Assembly (NCBI RefSeq): GCF_000722775.1
Contig: NZ_JPFZ01000009.1
Coordinates: 868,001 to 932,000, forward strand
Source: Streptococcus mitis subsp. hohhotensis
GTDB taxonomy: Bacteria > Bacillota > Bacilli > Lactobacillales > Streptococcaceae
Direction: 5' to 3'
DNA: 64,000 nt
Each line of letters opens with the position of its first letter. The stretch's first letter is position 1. Shown here in pieces: positions 56,801-64,000 of this stretch. Position numbers and translations under genes: made by a program. The notes under the pieces are model-generated. The model saw nothing but the letters and a program-made list of their open reading frames with translations, ran no database searches and was not told where the DNA came from.

Positions 56801-56948
56801 TGCCAACTTCATTGGCTTGAACCTTATCTACTGAAAGGGCACTGGCTCCAAAAAGGAAGGCTCCGATGGCTACAGGACCTACCCCAACAGTTAGCTTACG
56901 AATCGAATATTTGGTGATTTTTTCTAGTTGTTGTTTTGTTTTTCTCAT
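50892..56948 (-). CDS. zmpB: Surface zinc metalloprotease, ZmpB/IgA1-protease family (M26)
   Basis: About 2018 residues from the ATG at 56948. Order: YSIRK-type signal peptide (KYSIRKLTVGVGPVAIGAF); an N-terminal LPYTG sorting signal (~residue 102) followed by a membrane helix and basic KKGRRE, as in pneumococcal Zmps; G5-type domains; a block of ~25-residue repeats; further G5 domains; beta-helical and substrate-binding region; the catalytic zinc site HETTH (DNA 51885-51899) with a downstream GTDLEAFAQG glutamate. Released/anchored on the cell surface, these enzymes cleave host proteins. Exact substrate depends on allele. Preceded by the UPF0340 gene. The N-terminal region is highly variable among strains. 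Confidence 0.93.
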   Translation of the reverse strand: MRKTKQQLEKITKYSIRKLTVGVGPVAIGAFLFGASALSVDKVQANEVGSAHSVHYRYLAEQELTESEKTLIHHEVPTEFQDDDILYVVYRKKATNSQQLPYTGSKELALAGLGLATASLAVFLVSKKGRREVLGVLLIGSLGASTFVPYGTFAFENKELLSYNQTISASTHEGLAEGIIHIDGYEYIGYFKEAELHPSRPASVDHPQLPVEKQSSKEIEKTEVVQERPAVTPETVIEKPVVENPVAPAVEAKPVSEKPQVRQEESLVEIPFETVTSPDANLAEGQTRIVTAGVKGQRRLVTKVSMVNGQEVREVIEDQVVQNPVSQVIAVGTKKEVQPAPTPVPQTEPSHQVAKGTQEAGKEGQALTHPELPEATVESKGTQEAGKEGQALTHPELPEATVESKGTQEAGKEGQSLTQPELPEAIVESKGTQEVGKEGQALTQPELPEAIVESKGTQEAGKEGQALTQPELPEAIVESKGTQEAGKEGQALVQDQLPEYKVTEGTLVEESTTEIDYKTETTEDPTKYTDEETVLRNGEKGSQVTKTTYKTVEGVKTDQVLSTSTEVTKEPINQQVSRGTKSIEGTLVEESIEKIPFKEKVEEDAQLKKGLEVVAQEGKEGQKKITETFNTIKGVKTEDAPKVTEEILEAPQDRILKRGTKTFEKPVLTLTAVEPKDLKRTSDVKYSLENPSKAAIKSITLTLKKGDEIVKTLNVSPDNLTASLTDLQYYKDYKIETKMVYDRGEGDEEVVLNEEPLRIDLKKVEIKNIKETSLMSVDADGNETDTSLLTEKPADVAPLYLRVTTHDNKVTRLAVDKIEEVEKDGKTLYKVTAKAPDLVQRNADNTLNEEYVHYFEKQKTHEGDVYYSFDDLVKAMQKDPTGTFKLGSNINAANVKPAGKSYVTNAFKGTLTSTDGNKFTISNMNRPLFGDIVGGTVKDLLLENVNIDMSGTDRIAPIANVIKNNATVENIKVTGNVVGNNDVSGVINKIDGSGKLSNVAFIGKVHAAGNRGGYLTGIVGENWKGIVEKAYVDAEITGNKAKAAGIVYSSQNGGNNNTLGKEGTLRNSVAKGSIELKEAVMSGGLLGTNWALGAIEDNITMMKVKTGEMVFGHSDIDADDYFTYSRTKRNYSVEGVSEGKTTYKNSKKIPSITKEKADELIAKMGITADKFESTLPIEDKLNNIVSKADQYKNIDDYDASRELAYRNVEKLQPFYNKEWIVNQGNKLAADSPLMTKEVLSVTAMKGNDFVTDLTDADHIMVHYADKTKDIFTISPKDSQVKQVKEYSVAELGEVVYTPNMVVKDRADLISAIESKLSPVELQSDPIYQHLGRTGGNKVNAIKDLYLEESFKYVKDNLTQFVTKLVENEDHQLNTDEAAKRALIKKIDDNKAAVLLGLSYLNRYYGVKFDDFNIKELMLFKPDFYGKNVNVLDFLIKVGSKESNIKGDRTLEAYRETIGGVIGIGELNSFLDYNMRLFTSDTDLNDWFIKATKDNVYIVEPKTTTPEFADKKHRAYEGLNNDVHGKMILPLLNLKDAHMFLISTYNTMAYSSFEKYGKNTEAEREAFKAEINKVAKGQQNYLDFWSRLSLDKVRNQLLKSNNMVPTPVLDNQNYKGISTDKYGHTNSGKDVAPIRELYGPTGRYHATDWRMGAVARIYGNPYKDDSVFFMVTDMISDFGISAFTHETTHVNDRMVYLGGSRHREGTDLEAFAQGMLQSPAETSPNGDFKALGLNMAYERPNDGNQWYNTNPNDLTSRAEIDHYMKGFNDTLMLLDYLEGEAVLDKGSKELNNAWFKKVAKKLRNANTKNQYDEVRDLNAEEKEYNLTSVNDLVDKNFMTKHGPGNGTYDPTGFGSAYVTVPITAGIYGGNTSEGAPGSMSFKHNTFRMWGYFGYEKGFLNYASNMLKNESKQAGHATLGDDFIIKKVSDGKFNTLEDWKKEYFKEVVDKAKAGFNPVTIDGTTYSSYDDLKNAFAAAVDKDKATLKNGSVKFDNTVSLKEKIFKKLLQQTNSFKTSIFK
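55440..55886 (-). repeat. 75-bp tandem repeats in zmpB (about six copies)
   Basis: Five full copies and a diverging sixth encode KGTQEAGKEGQALTQPELPE followed by AIVES or ATVES. Copies 1-2 use THPELPEATVES and copies 3-5 TQPELPEAIVES, showing recent duplication within two subgroups. Confidence 0.9.
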
Positions 56949-56950
56949 TC

Positions 56951-57514
56951 TCACGACTTTCTAATAGAATCTTGTGGATAGTGCGCACGCGCACCTCCAA
57001 TTAATTTTGGACGACTAGCCAGCGCCGTTACGTGGGCATGACCAATTTCTCTCAAAAGAGGGCGAATCGGAACCTGAACATGCTTAACATGCATGCCAAT
57101 TGCAGTGTCTCCGATATCCAATCCAGCATGGGCCTTGATAAATTCAACCTCAACTGGATCCTTCATAAACTTGAAGGCTGCCAACTGACCTGAACCTCCT
57201 GCATGAAGGGTAGGAAGGACACTGACGATTTCCAGACCAAACTGCTCTGCCACCTGACGTTCAACGACGAGGGCCCGATTGACATGTTCACAACCTTGAA
57301 CAGCTAGATGAATTCCTTTTTCCTCTAAGATATCTAGGATGGTCTTCACAATGATTTCCCCAATTTCTTGGCTGGATTCCTTGCCAATCTGACCACCTAT
57401 CACTTCACTAGAAGAAAGGCCCAAAACAAAGATGGATCCCTGCTTCAAATTGGCCTTTTCCAATACATCTTTTACAATCTGGCTTGTTTCTCTTTGAATG
57501 TCTTTTTCCTTCAT
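56951..57514 (-). CDS. UPF0340 family protein (YwlG-like)
   Basis: About 187 residues starting [18 protein letters not shown]; this start follows AGAGGT at good spacing. Conserved segments: [50 protein letters not shown]. The family is broad in firmicutes and has no proven function. Its stop is three bases before the zmpB ATG, so the two are probably co-transcribed. Confidence 0.88.
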   Translation of the reverse strand: MKEKDIQRETSQIVKDVLEKANLKQGSIFVLGLSSSEVIGGQIGKESSQEIGEIIVKTILDILEEKGIHLAVQGCEHVNRALVVERQVAEQFGLEIVSVLPTLHAGGSGQLAAFKFMKDPVEVEFIKAHAGLDIGDTAIGMHVKHVQVPIRPLLREIGHAHVTALASRPKLIGGARAHYPQDSIRKS

Positions 57515-57603
57515 ACTTGATACCTCTTTTGTCATTATCTATCATATCGTTTTTTCTACTTTTTAGCAAGATAGACAACCTAGAAAGCTTGCCCAATTAC
57601 GCA

Positions 57604-57631
57604 TAAAACTCCCAGAATTGACTGGGAGTTA
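57604..57631 (-). terminator. Terminator of the zmpRS operon
   Basis: ACTCCCAGTCAATTCTGGGAGT followed by TTTTA on the minus strand. Confidence 0.8.
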
Positions 57632-59320
57632 GCTAGTTTCTATTCTATTTATGTATATTTCAACTGTCGTACCTTTTGAGGGAATAGAATCAATCTTCAT
57701 TTGGTAATCTTCTCCAAAATGAAGTTTGAGCCGCTGATCAACATTTTGAAGACCAACTCCCCCACGTTTGAGTTGACTTTGACTACTATCGCTAGCATCT
57801 TGGAAACCAACGCCATCATCCTCAATACGGATGACCAATCCTGAATCCTGTTTCTGAACAGAAACTTTAATATGACCCTGACCTTCTTTTTCCTTAATGC
57901 CATGGTAAAGGGCATTTTCTACCAAGGGTTGTAACACCAGCTTGGGCAAGACTAAATTATCAAAGGCAGGATTTTCATCAATCTCATATTCCAGCTTATC
58001 TCCATAGCGTTGTTTCTGGATAAAGAGATACTGGCGAACATGATTGATTTCGTCAGACAGAGAAATCAAGTCCTTGCCTTGATTGAGCGCTAGGCGGAAA
58101 TAGGTTGCCAAAGACTTGGTCACCTGCACCACTCGCTGACTATCTTGAAATTCAGCCATCCAGATGATGGTGTCCAAAGTGTTATAGAGGAAATGCGGAT
58201 TAATCTGACTTGATAGGGCTTGAAGTTGGTACTGACGGGTCGTTTCTTCCTGCCTGCGAATATCTGCCATCAGCTGATCAATCTGATCCAACATGGCATT
58301 GAACTGACGAGTCACTTCTCTCAGTTCATAAGCACCAACTTCCTTGGCACGAAGATTCTGATTACCAGAAGCGATTTCCAGCATAGTTTCTCTCAAGTCA
58401 TTCAGAGGAGCAATCCAGCGTTTGAGACTGAACCACACCAAGCAGAGACAGGCAAAAAGAGATGTGAAACTGGCTACAAGCAAGGTCAACATGAGTTGAC
58501 TCCGAACCTGGTCTAACTTCTCCAACGAAGACACGCCAAGCACCGTCCAATCAGTTCCAGCAATCTTTTCTTGACTGACATAGGATTGGTGGTCTGGAGT
58601 GTAACCCTGCCCTGTCTTAATATAGGGTTTCATGACCTCCATTTCGCTAGACGAGCTGTAAACTGTATGTTGAGGATGGTAGACAAATTCATGATTTTCA
58701 TTGATGATAAAGGCAAAACCCTGCTGGCCCAACTGTAGCTGGTTGAGATAGGCTTCCAGAGTTTCATAAGAAATATCCAAACGAAGTACACCCAGATTGG
58801 CTCCCTTTGCATCAACAAGTTCTTGAGTGACAGAAATGACCCACTGACTATCTGATTTACGAGCTGGAGTCAAAACGGGCTTAGCCCCCTGATGAATGGC
58901 CTTTTGGTACCAATCCTCAGCCATCATATCAGAGGAAGTTTTCATTTGCACACTATCATCTGTAGAAATGACCTGACCTGATTTGGTGACCAGAACTACC
59001 GTTTTCAAGTCTTGGTCTGCCTTTAAGATGGTCAAAAACAGATTTCGGATTCCCTTGACCTTGTCTTGACTGGGATTCTCAGCATAGGCTAGGACATCCG
59101 TCTGCTGGGTCAAACTAGTCGAGGTGGTTTCTAATTTTTTGATATAAGACTGGATAAAGTGGCTAGTTTGGCTGATAGTCGTCTGGCTATTGCCTTCAAT
59201 GGTAGCCTCAATAGCTGATGAACTAGATTGATAGTAGAAAGTCCCAACCAGAGCTAGGAGAATGAGAAAGACCAGAAAGATGGAAATAACCATTCTGACT
59301 AGAAGAGAAGAACGCTTCAT
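57629..59320 (-). CDS. zmpS: Sensor histidine kinase, YesM type (TCS09-like)
   Basis: 563 residues: N-terminal helix, an extracellular sensor (Cache-like, ~residues 35-275), second helix, HAMP linker, His_kinase region with histidine in SSQINPHFLYNTLDTIIWM, then HATPase (LVENALYHGIKEKEGQGHI; GVGLQNVDQRL). The extracellular fold suggests a soluble ligand, often a sugar. The response regulator stop overlaps its start by four bases. Symbol follows pneumococcal usage for the TCS09 pair next to zmpB. Confidence 0.88.
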   Translation of the reverse strand: MKRSSLLVRMVISIFLVFLILLALVGTFYYQSSSSAIEATIEGNSQTTISQTSHFIQSYIKKLETTSTSLTQQTDVLAYAENPSQDKVKGIRNLFLTILKADQDLKTVVLVTKSGQVISTDDSVQMKTSSDMMAEDWYQKAIHQGAKPVLTPARKSDSQWVISVTQELVDAKGANLGVLRLDISYETLEAYLNQLQLGQQGFAFIINENHEFVYHPQHTVYSSSSEMEVMKPYIKTGQGYTPDHQSYVSQEKIAGTDWTVLGVSSLEKLDQVRSQLMLTLLVASFTSLFACLCLVWFSLKRWIAPLNDLRETMLEIASGNQNLRAKEVGAYELREVTRQFNAMLDQIDQLMADIRRQEETTRQYQLQALSSQINPHFLYNTLDTIIWMAEFQDSQRVVQVTKSLATYFRLALNQGKDLISLSDEINHVRQYLFIQKQRYGDKLEYEIDENPAFDNLVLPKLVLQPLVENALYHGIKEKEGQGHIKVSVQKQDSGLVIRIEDDGVGFQDASDSSQSQLKRGGVGLQNVDQRLKLHFGEDYQMKIDSIPSKGTTVEIYINRIETS

Positions 59321-60054
59321 CGACCTCCCCCTTTCTTAAACTGACGAGGTGTCACACCTGCAATCTGTTTAAAACGTTGGGTAAAGTAGTTCATATCTTC
59401 AAAACCAACCTTTTCTGCGATCTCATAAATCTTCAAATCTGTAGTTAAAAGCAAGAGCTTGGCTTGTTTGACACGTTCTCTCACCAGATAATCCTGAAAA
59501 GGTAGGCCCAACTCTTTCTTAATCAAAGAACTCAGATAAGTCGGACTAAAGCCCAAGTCACTGGCCAAAGACTTTAAACTAAACTGGCTATCAGCCAGAT
59601 GGGACTGGATTTTCTGGGCCATGTTTCCTTCAAACTTATCAGTTAATAAATCTTGTAACTGCTCTTCTTTTTCTTCCTTATCCAACTTTTGCTTGATTTT
59701 CCTCAACATTTCCTCAATATCCTGACGAGAAAAGGGCTTGAGCAGGTAGTCATCCACACCGAGTTTGACGGCAGACAAGGCATAATCAAAATCATCGTAG
59801 CCAGTTAAAAAAACCAAATGCACCTGAGGATAGGTTTCTCGGACCAGACTGGCTAACTGGATGCCATTTAGCTGAGGCATGTTGATATCGGTTAAAATGA
59901 TATCTGGCACCTGCTTTTGTATCAATTCCCAAGCCTGTCTTCCATTTTCAGCTTGACCGATGATTTCCATATCGTAGGCTGCTACATTAACCAGTTTGGT
60001 CAAGCCTTGTCTTACCAGATATTCATCTTCTACAATTAAGATTGTATAGGTCAT
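59317..60054 (-). CDS. zmpR: AraC-type response regulator (TCS09-like)
   Basis: About 245 residues: N-terminal receiver (MTYTILIVEDEYLVRQGL; Asp in DIILTDINMPQL; Lys in YLLKPFSRQD), coiled linker, and C-terminal AraC HTH pair (LASDLGFSPTYLSSLIKKELGL; KVGFEDMNYFTQRFKQIAG). I start at 60054, after AAAGGAG. First gene of the pair with the kinase. Its neighbourhood suggests control of zmpB and/or sugar-related genes, but no site was verified. Confidence 0.9.
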   Translation of the reverse strand: MTYTILIVEDEYLVRQGLTKLVNVAAYDMEIIGQAENGRQAWELIQKQVPDIILTDINMPQLNGIQLASLVRETYPQVHLVFLTGYDDFDYALSAVKLGVDDYLLKPFSRQDIEEMLRKIKQKLDKEEKEEQLQDLLTDKFEGNMAQKIQSHLADSQFSLKSLASDLGFSPTYLSSLIKKELGLPFQDYLVRERVKQAKLLLLTTDLKIYEIAEKVGFEDMNYFTQRFKQIAGVTPRQFKKGGGR

Positions 60055-60124
60055 GCTTCTCTCCTTTGTCACTTACTAGTATCAGTATAGCAAAATTCTC
60101 CTCTAACTGCTTAGGAAAGCCCTC

Positions 60125-61237
60125 TTAATCGACATAATCTAGTAAATAAGCGTAGCCTTTTTCTTCCATTTGGTCTTTGGGAATAAAGCGGATAGAAAGG
60201 CTATTGATACAGTAGCGCAAGCCACCCTTGTCCTGTGGTCCATCCGTAAAGACATGGCCAAGGTGAGAATCTCCAACTCGGCTCCGCACTTCCATGCGTG
60301 TCATATTGTAAGACTTATCTTCCTTGTAGGTAGCCACATCTGGACTGATGGGTTGGGTGAAACTAGGCCATCCGCAACCAGACTCAAACTTATCCTTTGA
60401 TGAAAAGAGGGGTTCGCCAGTTGCTACATCCACATAGATACCAGATTCAAATTTATCCCAGTAACGGTTTGAGAAAGCCCGTTCTGTTTGATTTTTCTGG
60501 GTAACTGCATACTCCTCAGGTGACAGGGTCTTTTTCAATTCCTCATCACTTGGTTTGGGGTATTTGCTGGCATCGATGACGGGGTAGGCCGCCTGATTAA
60601 CATTGATATGGCAGTAGCCATTTGGATTTTTCTTGAGATAGTCTTGGTGGTAATCCTCAGCCACTACAAAATTCTTCAAGGCCTCCTTTTCAACTGCTAG
60701 AGGTTGGTCGTATTTCTTAGCCACCTCATCAAAGACCTGGTTAATCACCTCTAAATCCTTGTCATCTGTGTAATAAACACCAGTACGGTACTGGGTTCCC
60801 ACATCATTTCCTTGTTTATTTTTGCTGGTTGGATTGATAATACGGAAGTAATGAAGCAGGATTTCCTTGAGGGAAATTTGCTTGGCATCATAGGTGACAT
60901 GAACAGTCTCCGCATGACCTGTTTGATTAATCAACTCGTACTTGGTTGTTTCCCCTCTACCATTTGCATAGCCTGAAACGGCATCCGTCACTCCGGGAAC
61001 TCGAGAAAAATACTCCTCAACTCCCCAGAAACATCCCCCAGCTAGATAAATTTCGTGCAAGTCTGCATCTTTACTCACTTCTCTTTTTTTCACTGTTTTT
61101 CCTCCTTGGCTAACTGCCGCTTTCTCAATTTGCGAGCTATCTGTCTGCCCTGCATTTCGCATCAATAGAAAATAGAAACCGGTTATGGCTAGGAAAAAGA
61201 TTCCTGCCAAGACAAACAATTTTACTTTATCATTCAT
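60125..61237 (-). CDS. msrAB1: Methionine sulfoxide reductase MsrA/MsrB fusion, membrane-anchored
   Basis: 370 residues with an N-terminal signal-anchor ([20 protein letters not shown]). The MsrA domain follows, with catalytic [12 protein letters not shown] near residue 70. The C-terminal MsrB domain has [21 protein letters not shown] and catalytic [13 protein letters not shown]. Repairs oxidised methionine in surface proteins. It is third in the ccdA1-etrx1-msrAB1 operon (ten bases after etrx1), which feeds it electrons. Confidence 0.96.
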   Translation of the reverse strand: MNDKVKLFVLAGIFFLAITGFYFLLMRNAGQTDSSQIEKAAVSQGGKTVKKREVSKDADLHEIYLAGGCFWGVEEYFSRVPGVTDAVSGYANGRGETTKYELINQTGHAETVHVTYDAKQISLKEILLHYFRIINPTSKNKQGNDVGTQYRTGVYYTDDKDLEVINQVFDEVAKKYDQPLAVEKEALKNFVVAEDYHQDYLKKNPNGYCHINVNQAAYPVIDASKYPKPSDEELKKTLSPEEYAVTQKNQTERAFSNRYWDKFESGIYVDVATGEPLFSSKDKFESGCGWPSFTQPISPDVATYKEDKSYNMTRMEVRSRVGDSHLGHVFTDGPQDKGGLRYCINSLSIRFIPKDQMEEKGYAYLLDYVD

Positions 61238-61246
61238 GACCTTTCT

Positions 61247-61810
61247 CTACCCCATTTCTTTCAATGTTTTTAAAATCATATCCTTATCCATAAAACCAGG
61301 TTGCGTTTTGACTAGCTTACCTTCCTTGTCTATAAAGGCTTGAGTTGGATAAGAACGAACACCATAACTTTCCAAAAGTTTGCCTGACGGATCAATTAGA
61401 ACTGGGAAATTTTTATAATCCAAGCCCTTGTACCAGTTCTTAAAGTCAGCTTCTGCTTGTTCACCCTTATGTCCTGGTGACACTACCGTCAAGACCACAT
61501 AGTCGTCTCCAGCAGCCTTAGCAATTTCATCCGTATCTGGAAGACTGGCTAGACAGATGGAACACCAAGAAGCCCAGAATTTGAGATAGACTTTCTTTCC
61601 CTTGTAATCAGACAAGCTGTATGTCTTGCCATCTACTCCTGTCAGTTCGAAATCAGCAACTATCTGACCCTTGGTGGCAGTTTGTGAACTGACTTGTTCT
61701 GTTTTGGTTTGCTCCTTCATAGTAGCTTCGTCTGACATATTTTTAGCCGAACAGGCTGCCAAGCAACAGATTGAGCCGACTCCAAGGAGACATGTTTGCC
61801 ATTTTTTCAT
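61247..61810 (-). CDS. etrx1: Extracellular thioredoxin-family lipoprotein
   Basis: About 187 residues with a lipobox (CLAACSAK). The TlpA-like thioredoxin fold has the active-site WASWCSICLASLPD (CxxC). Known Etrx1 passes electrons from CcdA1 to MsrAB1 outside the membrane. I start at MKKWQTC (61810), after AGAGGAAAG; an upstream start is possible. Overlaps are absent, but spacing to both neighbours is short. Confidence 0.94.
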   Translation of the reverse strand: MKKWQTCLLGVGSICCLAACSAKNMSDEATMKEQTKTEQVSSQTATKGQIVADFELTGVDGKTYSLSDYKGKKVYLKFWASWCSICLASLPDTDEIAKAAGDDYVVLTVVSPGHKGEQAEADFKNWYKGLDYKNFPVLIDPSGKLLESYGVRSYPTQAFIDKEGKLVKTQPGFMDKDMILKTLKEMG

Positions 61811-61823
61811 TTCTCTTTCCTCT

Positions 61824-62534
61824 CTATTCAAATAATGTAGTCAAAATGGAAGCATTTCCCAAAAGCACCAAGATTCCCATCACGATAATGAGGAAACCAC
61901 CCACTTTTTTGAAGGTTCCGAGATAAGGATGGAGCTTTCGGAAATGTTTCAAAACATAGCTGGAGGCTAGAGCTAGAAGCAAGAATGGTAGTGCCAAACC
62001 CAGCGTGTAAACCAACATGAGACCAGCTCCCTGCCAAGCACCTGAACCACCTGAAGCCGCCAAGGCTAAAACAGAGGCCAGAACCGGCCCTACACATGGC
62101 GTCCAAGCAAAACTAAAAGTCAATCCTAGTAAAAATGCCTGACTATAGCCCTTCCCCTTTTGCCCCTGTCTCTGTAATTGTAGCCTTCTTTCCTTGTAAA
62201 GTTCCTGAAAATGTAAGACTTCCATCTGGTGCAAGCCTAAGAGAATGATAACCGCACCCGTCACATACTGAAACCAAGAAGCATAAAGCAAATTGCCTAA
62301 AAAACCAGCTCCATAACCCAGCAAGATAAAAATAAAGGAAATCCCCGCTATAAAGGCCAGAGTTCGCAATAAACTGACAACTGAGATTAAAAATTTGCCA
62401 CTAGAAGCCTGAGAACTATCTTTGTCATCCAGTAAGACCCCTGCATAGACCGGTAACAAGGGTAAAATACAAGGAGAAAAGAAGGAAAGAATTCCAGCAA
62501 GAAAAACACTGATAAAAAAGATTATATTATCCAT
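61824..62534 (-). CDS. ccdA1: Cytochrome-c-biogenesis-type thiol transporter CcdA
   Basis: 236 residues with six transmembrane helices, including the conserved FSPCILPLLPVYAGVLL and FSFAWTPCVGPVLASVL cysteine-containing helices that shuttle reducing power from cytoplasmic thioredoxin outward. First gene of the operon with etrx1 and msrAB1. Confidence 0.94.
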   Translation of the reverse strand: MDNIIFFISVFLAGILSFFSPCILPLLPVYAGVLLDDKDSSQASSGKFLISVVSLLRTLAFIAGISFIFILLGYGAGFLGNLLYASWFQYVTGAVIILLGLHQMEVLHFQELYKERRLQLQRQGQKGKGYSQAFLLGLTFSFAWTPCVGPVLASVLALAASGGSGAWQGAGLMLVYTLGLALPFLLLALASSYVLKHFRKLHPYLGTFKKVGGFLIIVMGILVLLGNASILTTLFE

Positions 62535-62761
62535 TGCCTTCCTCCATTCTTTGATTTGATAGGACTATTATAGACCCAAAACTCCAGAAAAAACAGGGAC
62601 AATGATAGGGAAAAATAGGAATTTAATCAGGTTATACTTCAAATAAATCAAAAAAACATGAGTAAAAGGGTAAGCTATCTTAGTTTTTTGAGCCAACATT
62701 TAGTAAATTAAAAAACAGATTCTTCCATCTATCGCGGAAAAATCTGTCATTGATTTACTGA
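62535..62761. other. Intergenic region upstream of ccdA1
   Basis: About 230 bases. It contains an imperfect inverted repeat (AACAGATTCTTCC / GGAAAAATCTGT, about 62715-62750) that could be a weak terminator for the Rpn remnant on the minus strand. Nothing else is recognised. Confidence 0.4.
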
Positions 62762-62872
62762 TTTACAAAAACTCCAACCACGGTTTACGAACCTTATCTT
62801 TGCTGGTTCCTCTGTATTTTTTTAGTTCTAAGAACGCCATTTTGACCATTATTGGTAATAGTCTTACAGCAA
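62762..62872 (-). pseudogene. Duplicated fragment of the Rpn-family gene
   Basis: The sequence from about 62764 (AAAACTCCAACCACGG) to 62870 repeats positions about 63180-63290 of the neighbouring Rpn gene, with roughly a dozen differences. It carries the codons for the YRGTSKDKVRKPWLEF-like segment. It is truncated at both ends and trails directly into the 3' end of the intact gene. Confidence 0.75.
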
Positions 62873-63763
62873 GGCCTCAAACTCAGCAACGGTCATTCCC
62901 AATTGCTGGCTGGCAACCTCAGGTGTTAGAAGACCTTGGCGAACTAGATTTACTAAACCTACTTTTAACCCCTCTTCGATCCCCTCTGCACGGCCACGTT
63001 CTAATCCTTTTTCTTCAGCTTGTTCCAAGGCATAGTCCTGTGCCAACAATGCCTGTTCTTCTCGCATACGTAGCTGACTAAACATTTTCCTGTCCTCCTC
63101 GGACCAGCTCTTGTAGTCCAGCAGTTGGTCTGCTTGGCTGATGGCTCGCTCGGGTTCTTGGGTAAAGGGCTTATTACCGAAAAACTCCAACCACGGCTTG
63201 CGAACCTCGTCTTTGCTGGTTTCTCTGTATTTTTTTAATTCCAAGAATGCCATCTTGACCAGATGGTTTTCTTGACCATTATTTGTGATAGTTAAGACTT
63301 CACCTGTCGTGTCCTCTCGCATACTAAAGCTGTGAAAAGCCAAGTCATCTTGAAAGTAGTTGCTGTCCACAATAGCAATAGCATAAACTGGTGCGATGTG
63401 TTTGTAACTCTGGTGTGTATCACCTTCTCGTTGACGAATTTTTTCTAGGTTTTGATTGACCTGACTGCACAGGTAAGCCCACAGGCGATTGATGAAAAAA
63501 TTCTGATGATGAACTTGAATTTCAATGATAACTTGCGTACCATTATCCAACTCCGCCAAGACGTCTATACTGGTATAGAAATCCTGTGCCGAGTAAGGCA
63601 TGGAAGGCAAGACATGAATATTGCTTCCCTCCAAAATGGTCACATTTTTGGCTGGTAAATCCAACATATCGCGAATAAATTGACAAGTGATTTCTGGATT
63701 GCTAAAAATCTTCTTAGCAACCAAATCGTTGGTCGGGCTAATGCCCGGATGACGTACAGTCAT
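62864..63763 (-). CDS. Rpn family/PD-(D/E)XK nuclease-type protein
   Basis: About 299 residues from MTVRHPGISPTNDLVAKKIF, after AAAGGAG. The PD-(D/E)XK core is visible: SIDVLAELDNGTQVIIEIQVHHQ (D..ExQ). A helical middle part follows, then a Glu-rich segment with E-x-G-x-E-x-G repeats (EEKGLERGRAEGIEEGLKVG), as in Rpn/transposase_31 proteins. These promote RecA-independent recombination in E. coli; function in streptococci is unknown. It is a mobile-family gene with a duplicated fragment beside it. Confidence 0.85.
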   Translation of the reverse strand: MTVRHPGISPTNDLVAKKIFSNPEITCQFIRDMLDLPAKNVTILEGSNIHVLPSMPYSAQDFYTSIDVLAELDNGTQVIIEIQVHHQNFFINRLWAYLCSQVNQNLEKIRQREGDTHQSYKHIAPVYAIAIVDSNYFQDDLAFHSFSMREDTTGEVLTITNNGQENHLVKMAFLELKKYRETSKDEVRKPWLEFFGNKPFTQEPERAISQADQLLDYKSWSEEDRKMFSQLRMREEQALLAQDYALEQAEEKGLERGRAEGIEEGLKVGLVNLVRQGLLTPEVASQQLGMTVAEFEALL

Positions 63764-63904
63764 ATTTCTTCTCCTTTCATTATAGCACATTTTTAAATCT
63801 AGGTTTACTAGATTCACTGCTACTATCTATTTATTCGGAAAAGAAAGGATAAATGAAATAGTATATAAAAAATAAGAACAACGGATAATCGATAAATGTT
63901 AAGC
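63764..63904. other. Intergenic region upstream of the Rpn gene
   Basis: AT-rich, 140 bases. No gene seen; likely the Rpn promoter. Confidence 0.3.
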
Positions 63905-64000
63905 TTATCTATTCTCCTTGCTTATCTGATAATAAATAAGGTCCGCAAGATAGCCTTCTCTCTCTACACCATTGGTAATAGTCTTTAGATAGGACATTCC
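63905..64000 (-). CDS. 3' end of an unidentified gene, truncated by the window edge
   Basis: The minus-strand frame is open from the edge to TAA at 63905-63907. It reads MSYLKTITNGVEREGYLADL followed by IYYQISKENR, and may extend beyond the window. The amino-acid composition is normal for a coding region, but at 31 codons it could be chance. The intergenic gap to the Rpn gene fits the end of a gene. Confidence 0.35.
   Translation of the reverse strand, partial: GMSYLKTITNGVEREGYLADLIYYQISKENR

Overview
The window looks like a chromosomal segment of Streptococcus pneumoniae or a very close Mitis-group relative (S. pseudopneumoniae, S. mitis). The evidence is spxB, lctO, the copY-cupA-copA cluster, a choline-binding surface protein, a zmpB-type metalloprotease next to a TCS09-like two-component pair, the ccdA1-etrx1-msrAB1 redox operon, several BOX elements, and low-GC streptococcal codon use. 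Most genes lie on the minus strand.

Layout. 1-4 kb: end of a sodium-dependent symporter, manA, a GH1 6-phospho-beta-glucosidase and a SemiSWEET-like protein. 4-7.2 kb: accessory pair of a radical SAM/SPASM enzyme and an ABC exporter, apparently a RiPP locus without an intact precursor. 7.5-14.8 kb: VOC protein, pyruvate oxidase spxB with two cre sites, copper export operon copY-cupA-copA with two cop operators, and lactate oxidase lctO with a cre-like site. 14.9-17.9 kb: polar amino-acid ABC importer on the plus strand. 18-21.4 kb: a small secreted protein followed by three ABC permeases and an ATPase; two of these genes carry one-base frameshifts in seven-base A/T runs. 21.5-27 kb: a MITE-like repeat, pyrE, pyrF with a PyrR-type leader, then divIB-murG-murD. 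27-30 kb: lactococcin-972-type ABC pair with a BOX element in its leader. 30-34 kb: housekeeping genes (DUF3165, typA, rsuA-like, rhodanese, yqgQ). 34-39.8 kb: accessory island with LuxR-type response regulator, multi-pass histidine kinase, BceAB-like transporter, a 35-residue membrane peptide, and two decayed lanthipeptide-like precursor genes. 40-48 kb: LysR regulator with an apparently leaderless mRNA, SDR, rnz, unknown gene, hflX, miaA, DUF3042, thyA, gki. 47.8-57.5 kb: choline-binding protein with Ltp repeats, pabBC fusion, giant zmpB, UPF0340 gene. 57.6-62.5 kb: zmpSR-like two-component system and the ccdA1-etrx1-msrAB1 operon. 62.7-64 kb: Rpn-family protein, a duplicated fragment of it, and the end of an unidentified gene.

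How the parts work together. SpxB and LctO both make H2O2 from pyruvate and lactate; both promoters carry CcpA-type sites. The copper exporter and the surface methionine-sulfoxide repair system fit a cell living with its own peroxide. Four separate bacteriocin or RiPP-like loci (4-7 kb, 18-21 kb, 27-30 kb, 34-40 kb) have been inserted among conserved housekeeping genes. All look incomplete or damaged in their peptide or transport part, so the window reads like a record of bacteriocin gain, decay and retained immunity. The most unusual item is the 34-40 kb island, where two related precursor relics both keep a T-x-S-x-E-C lantibiotic motif beside an intact sensor and transporter set.
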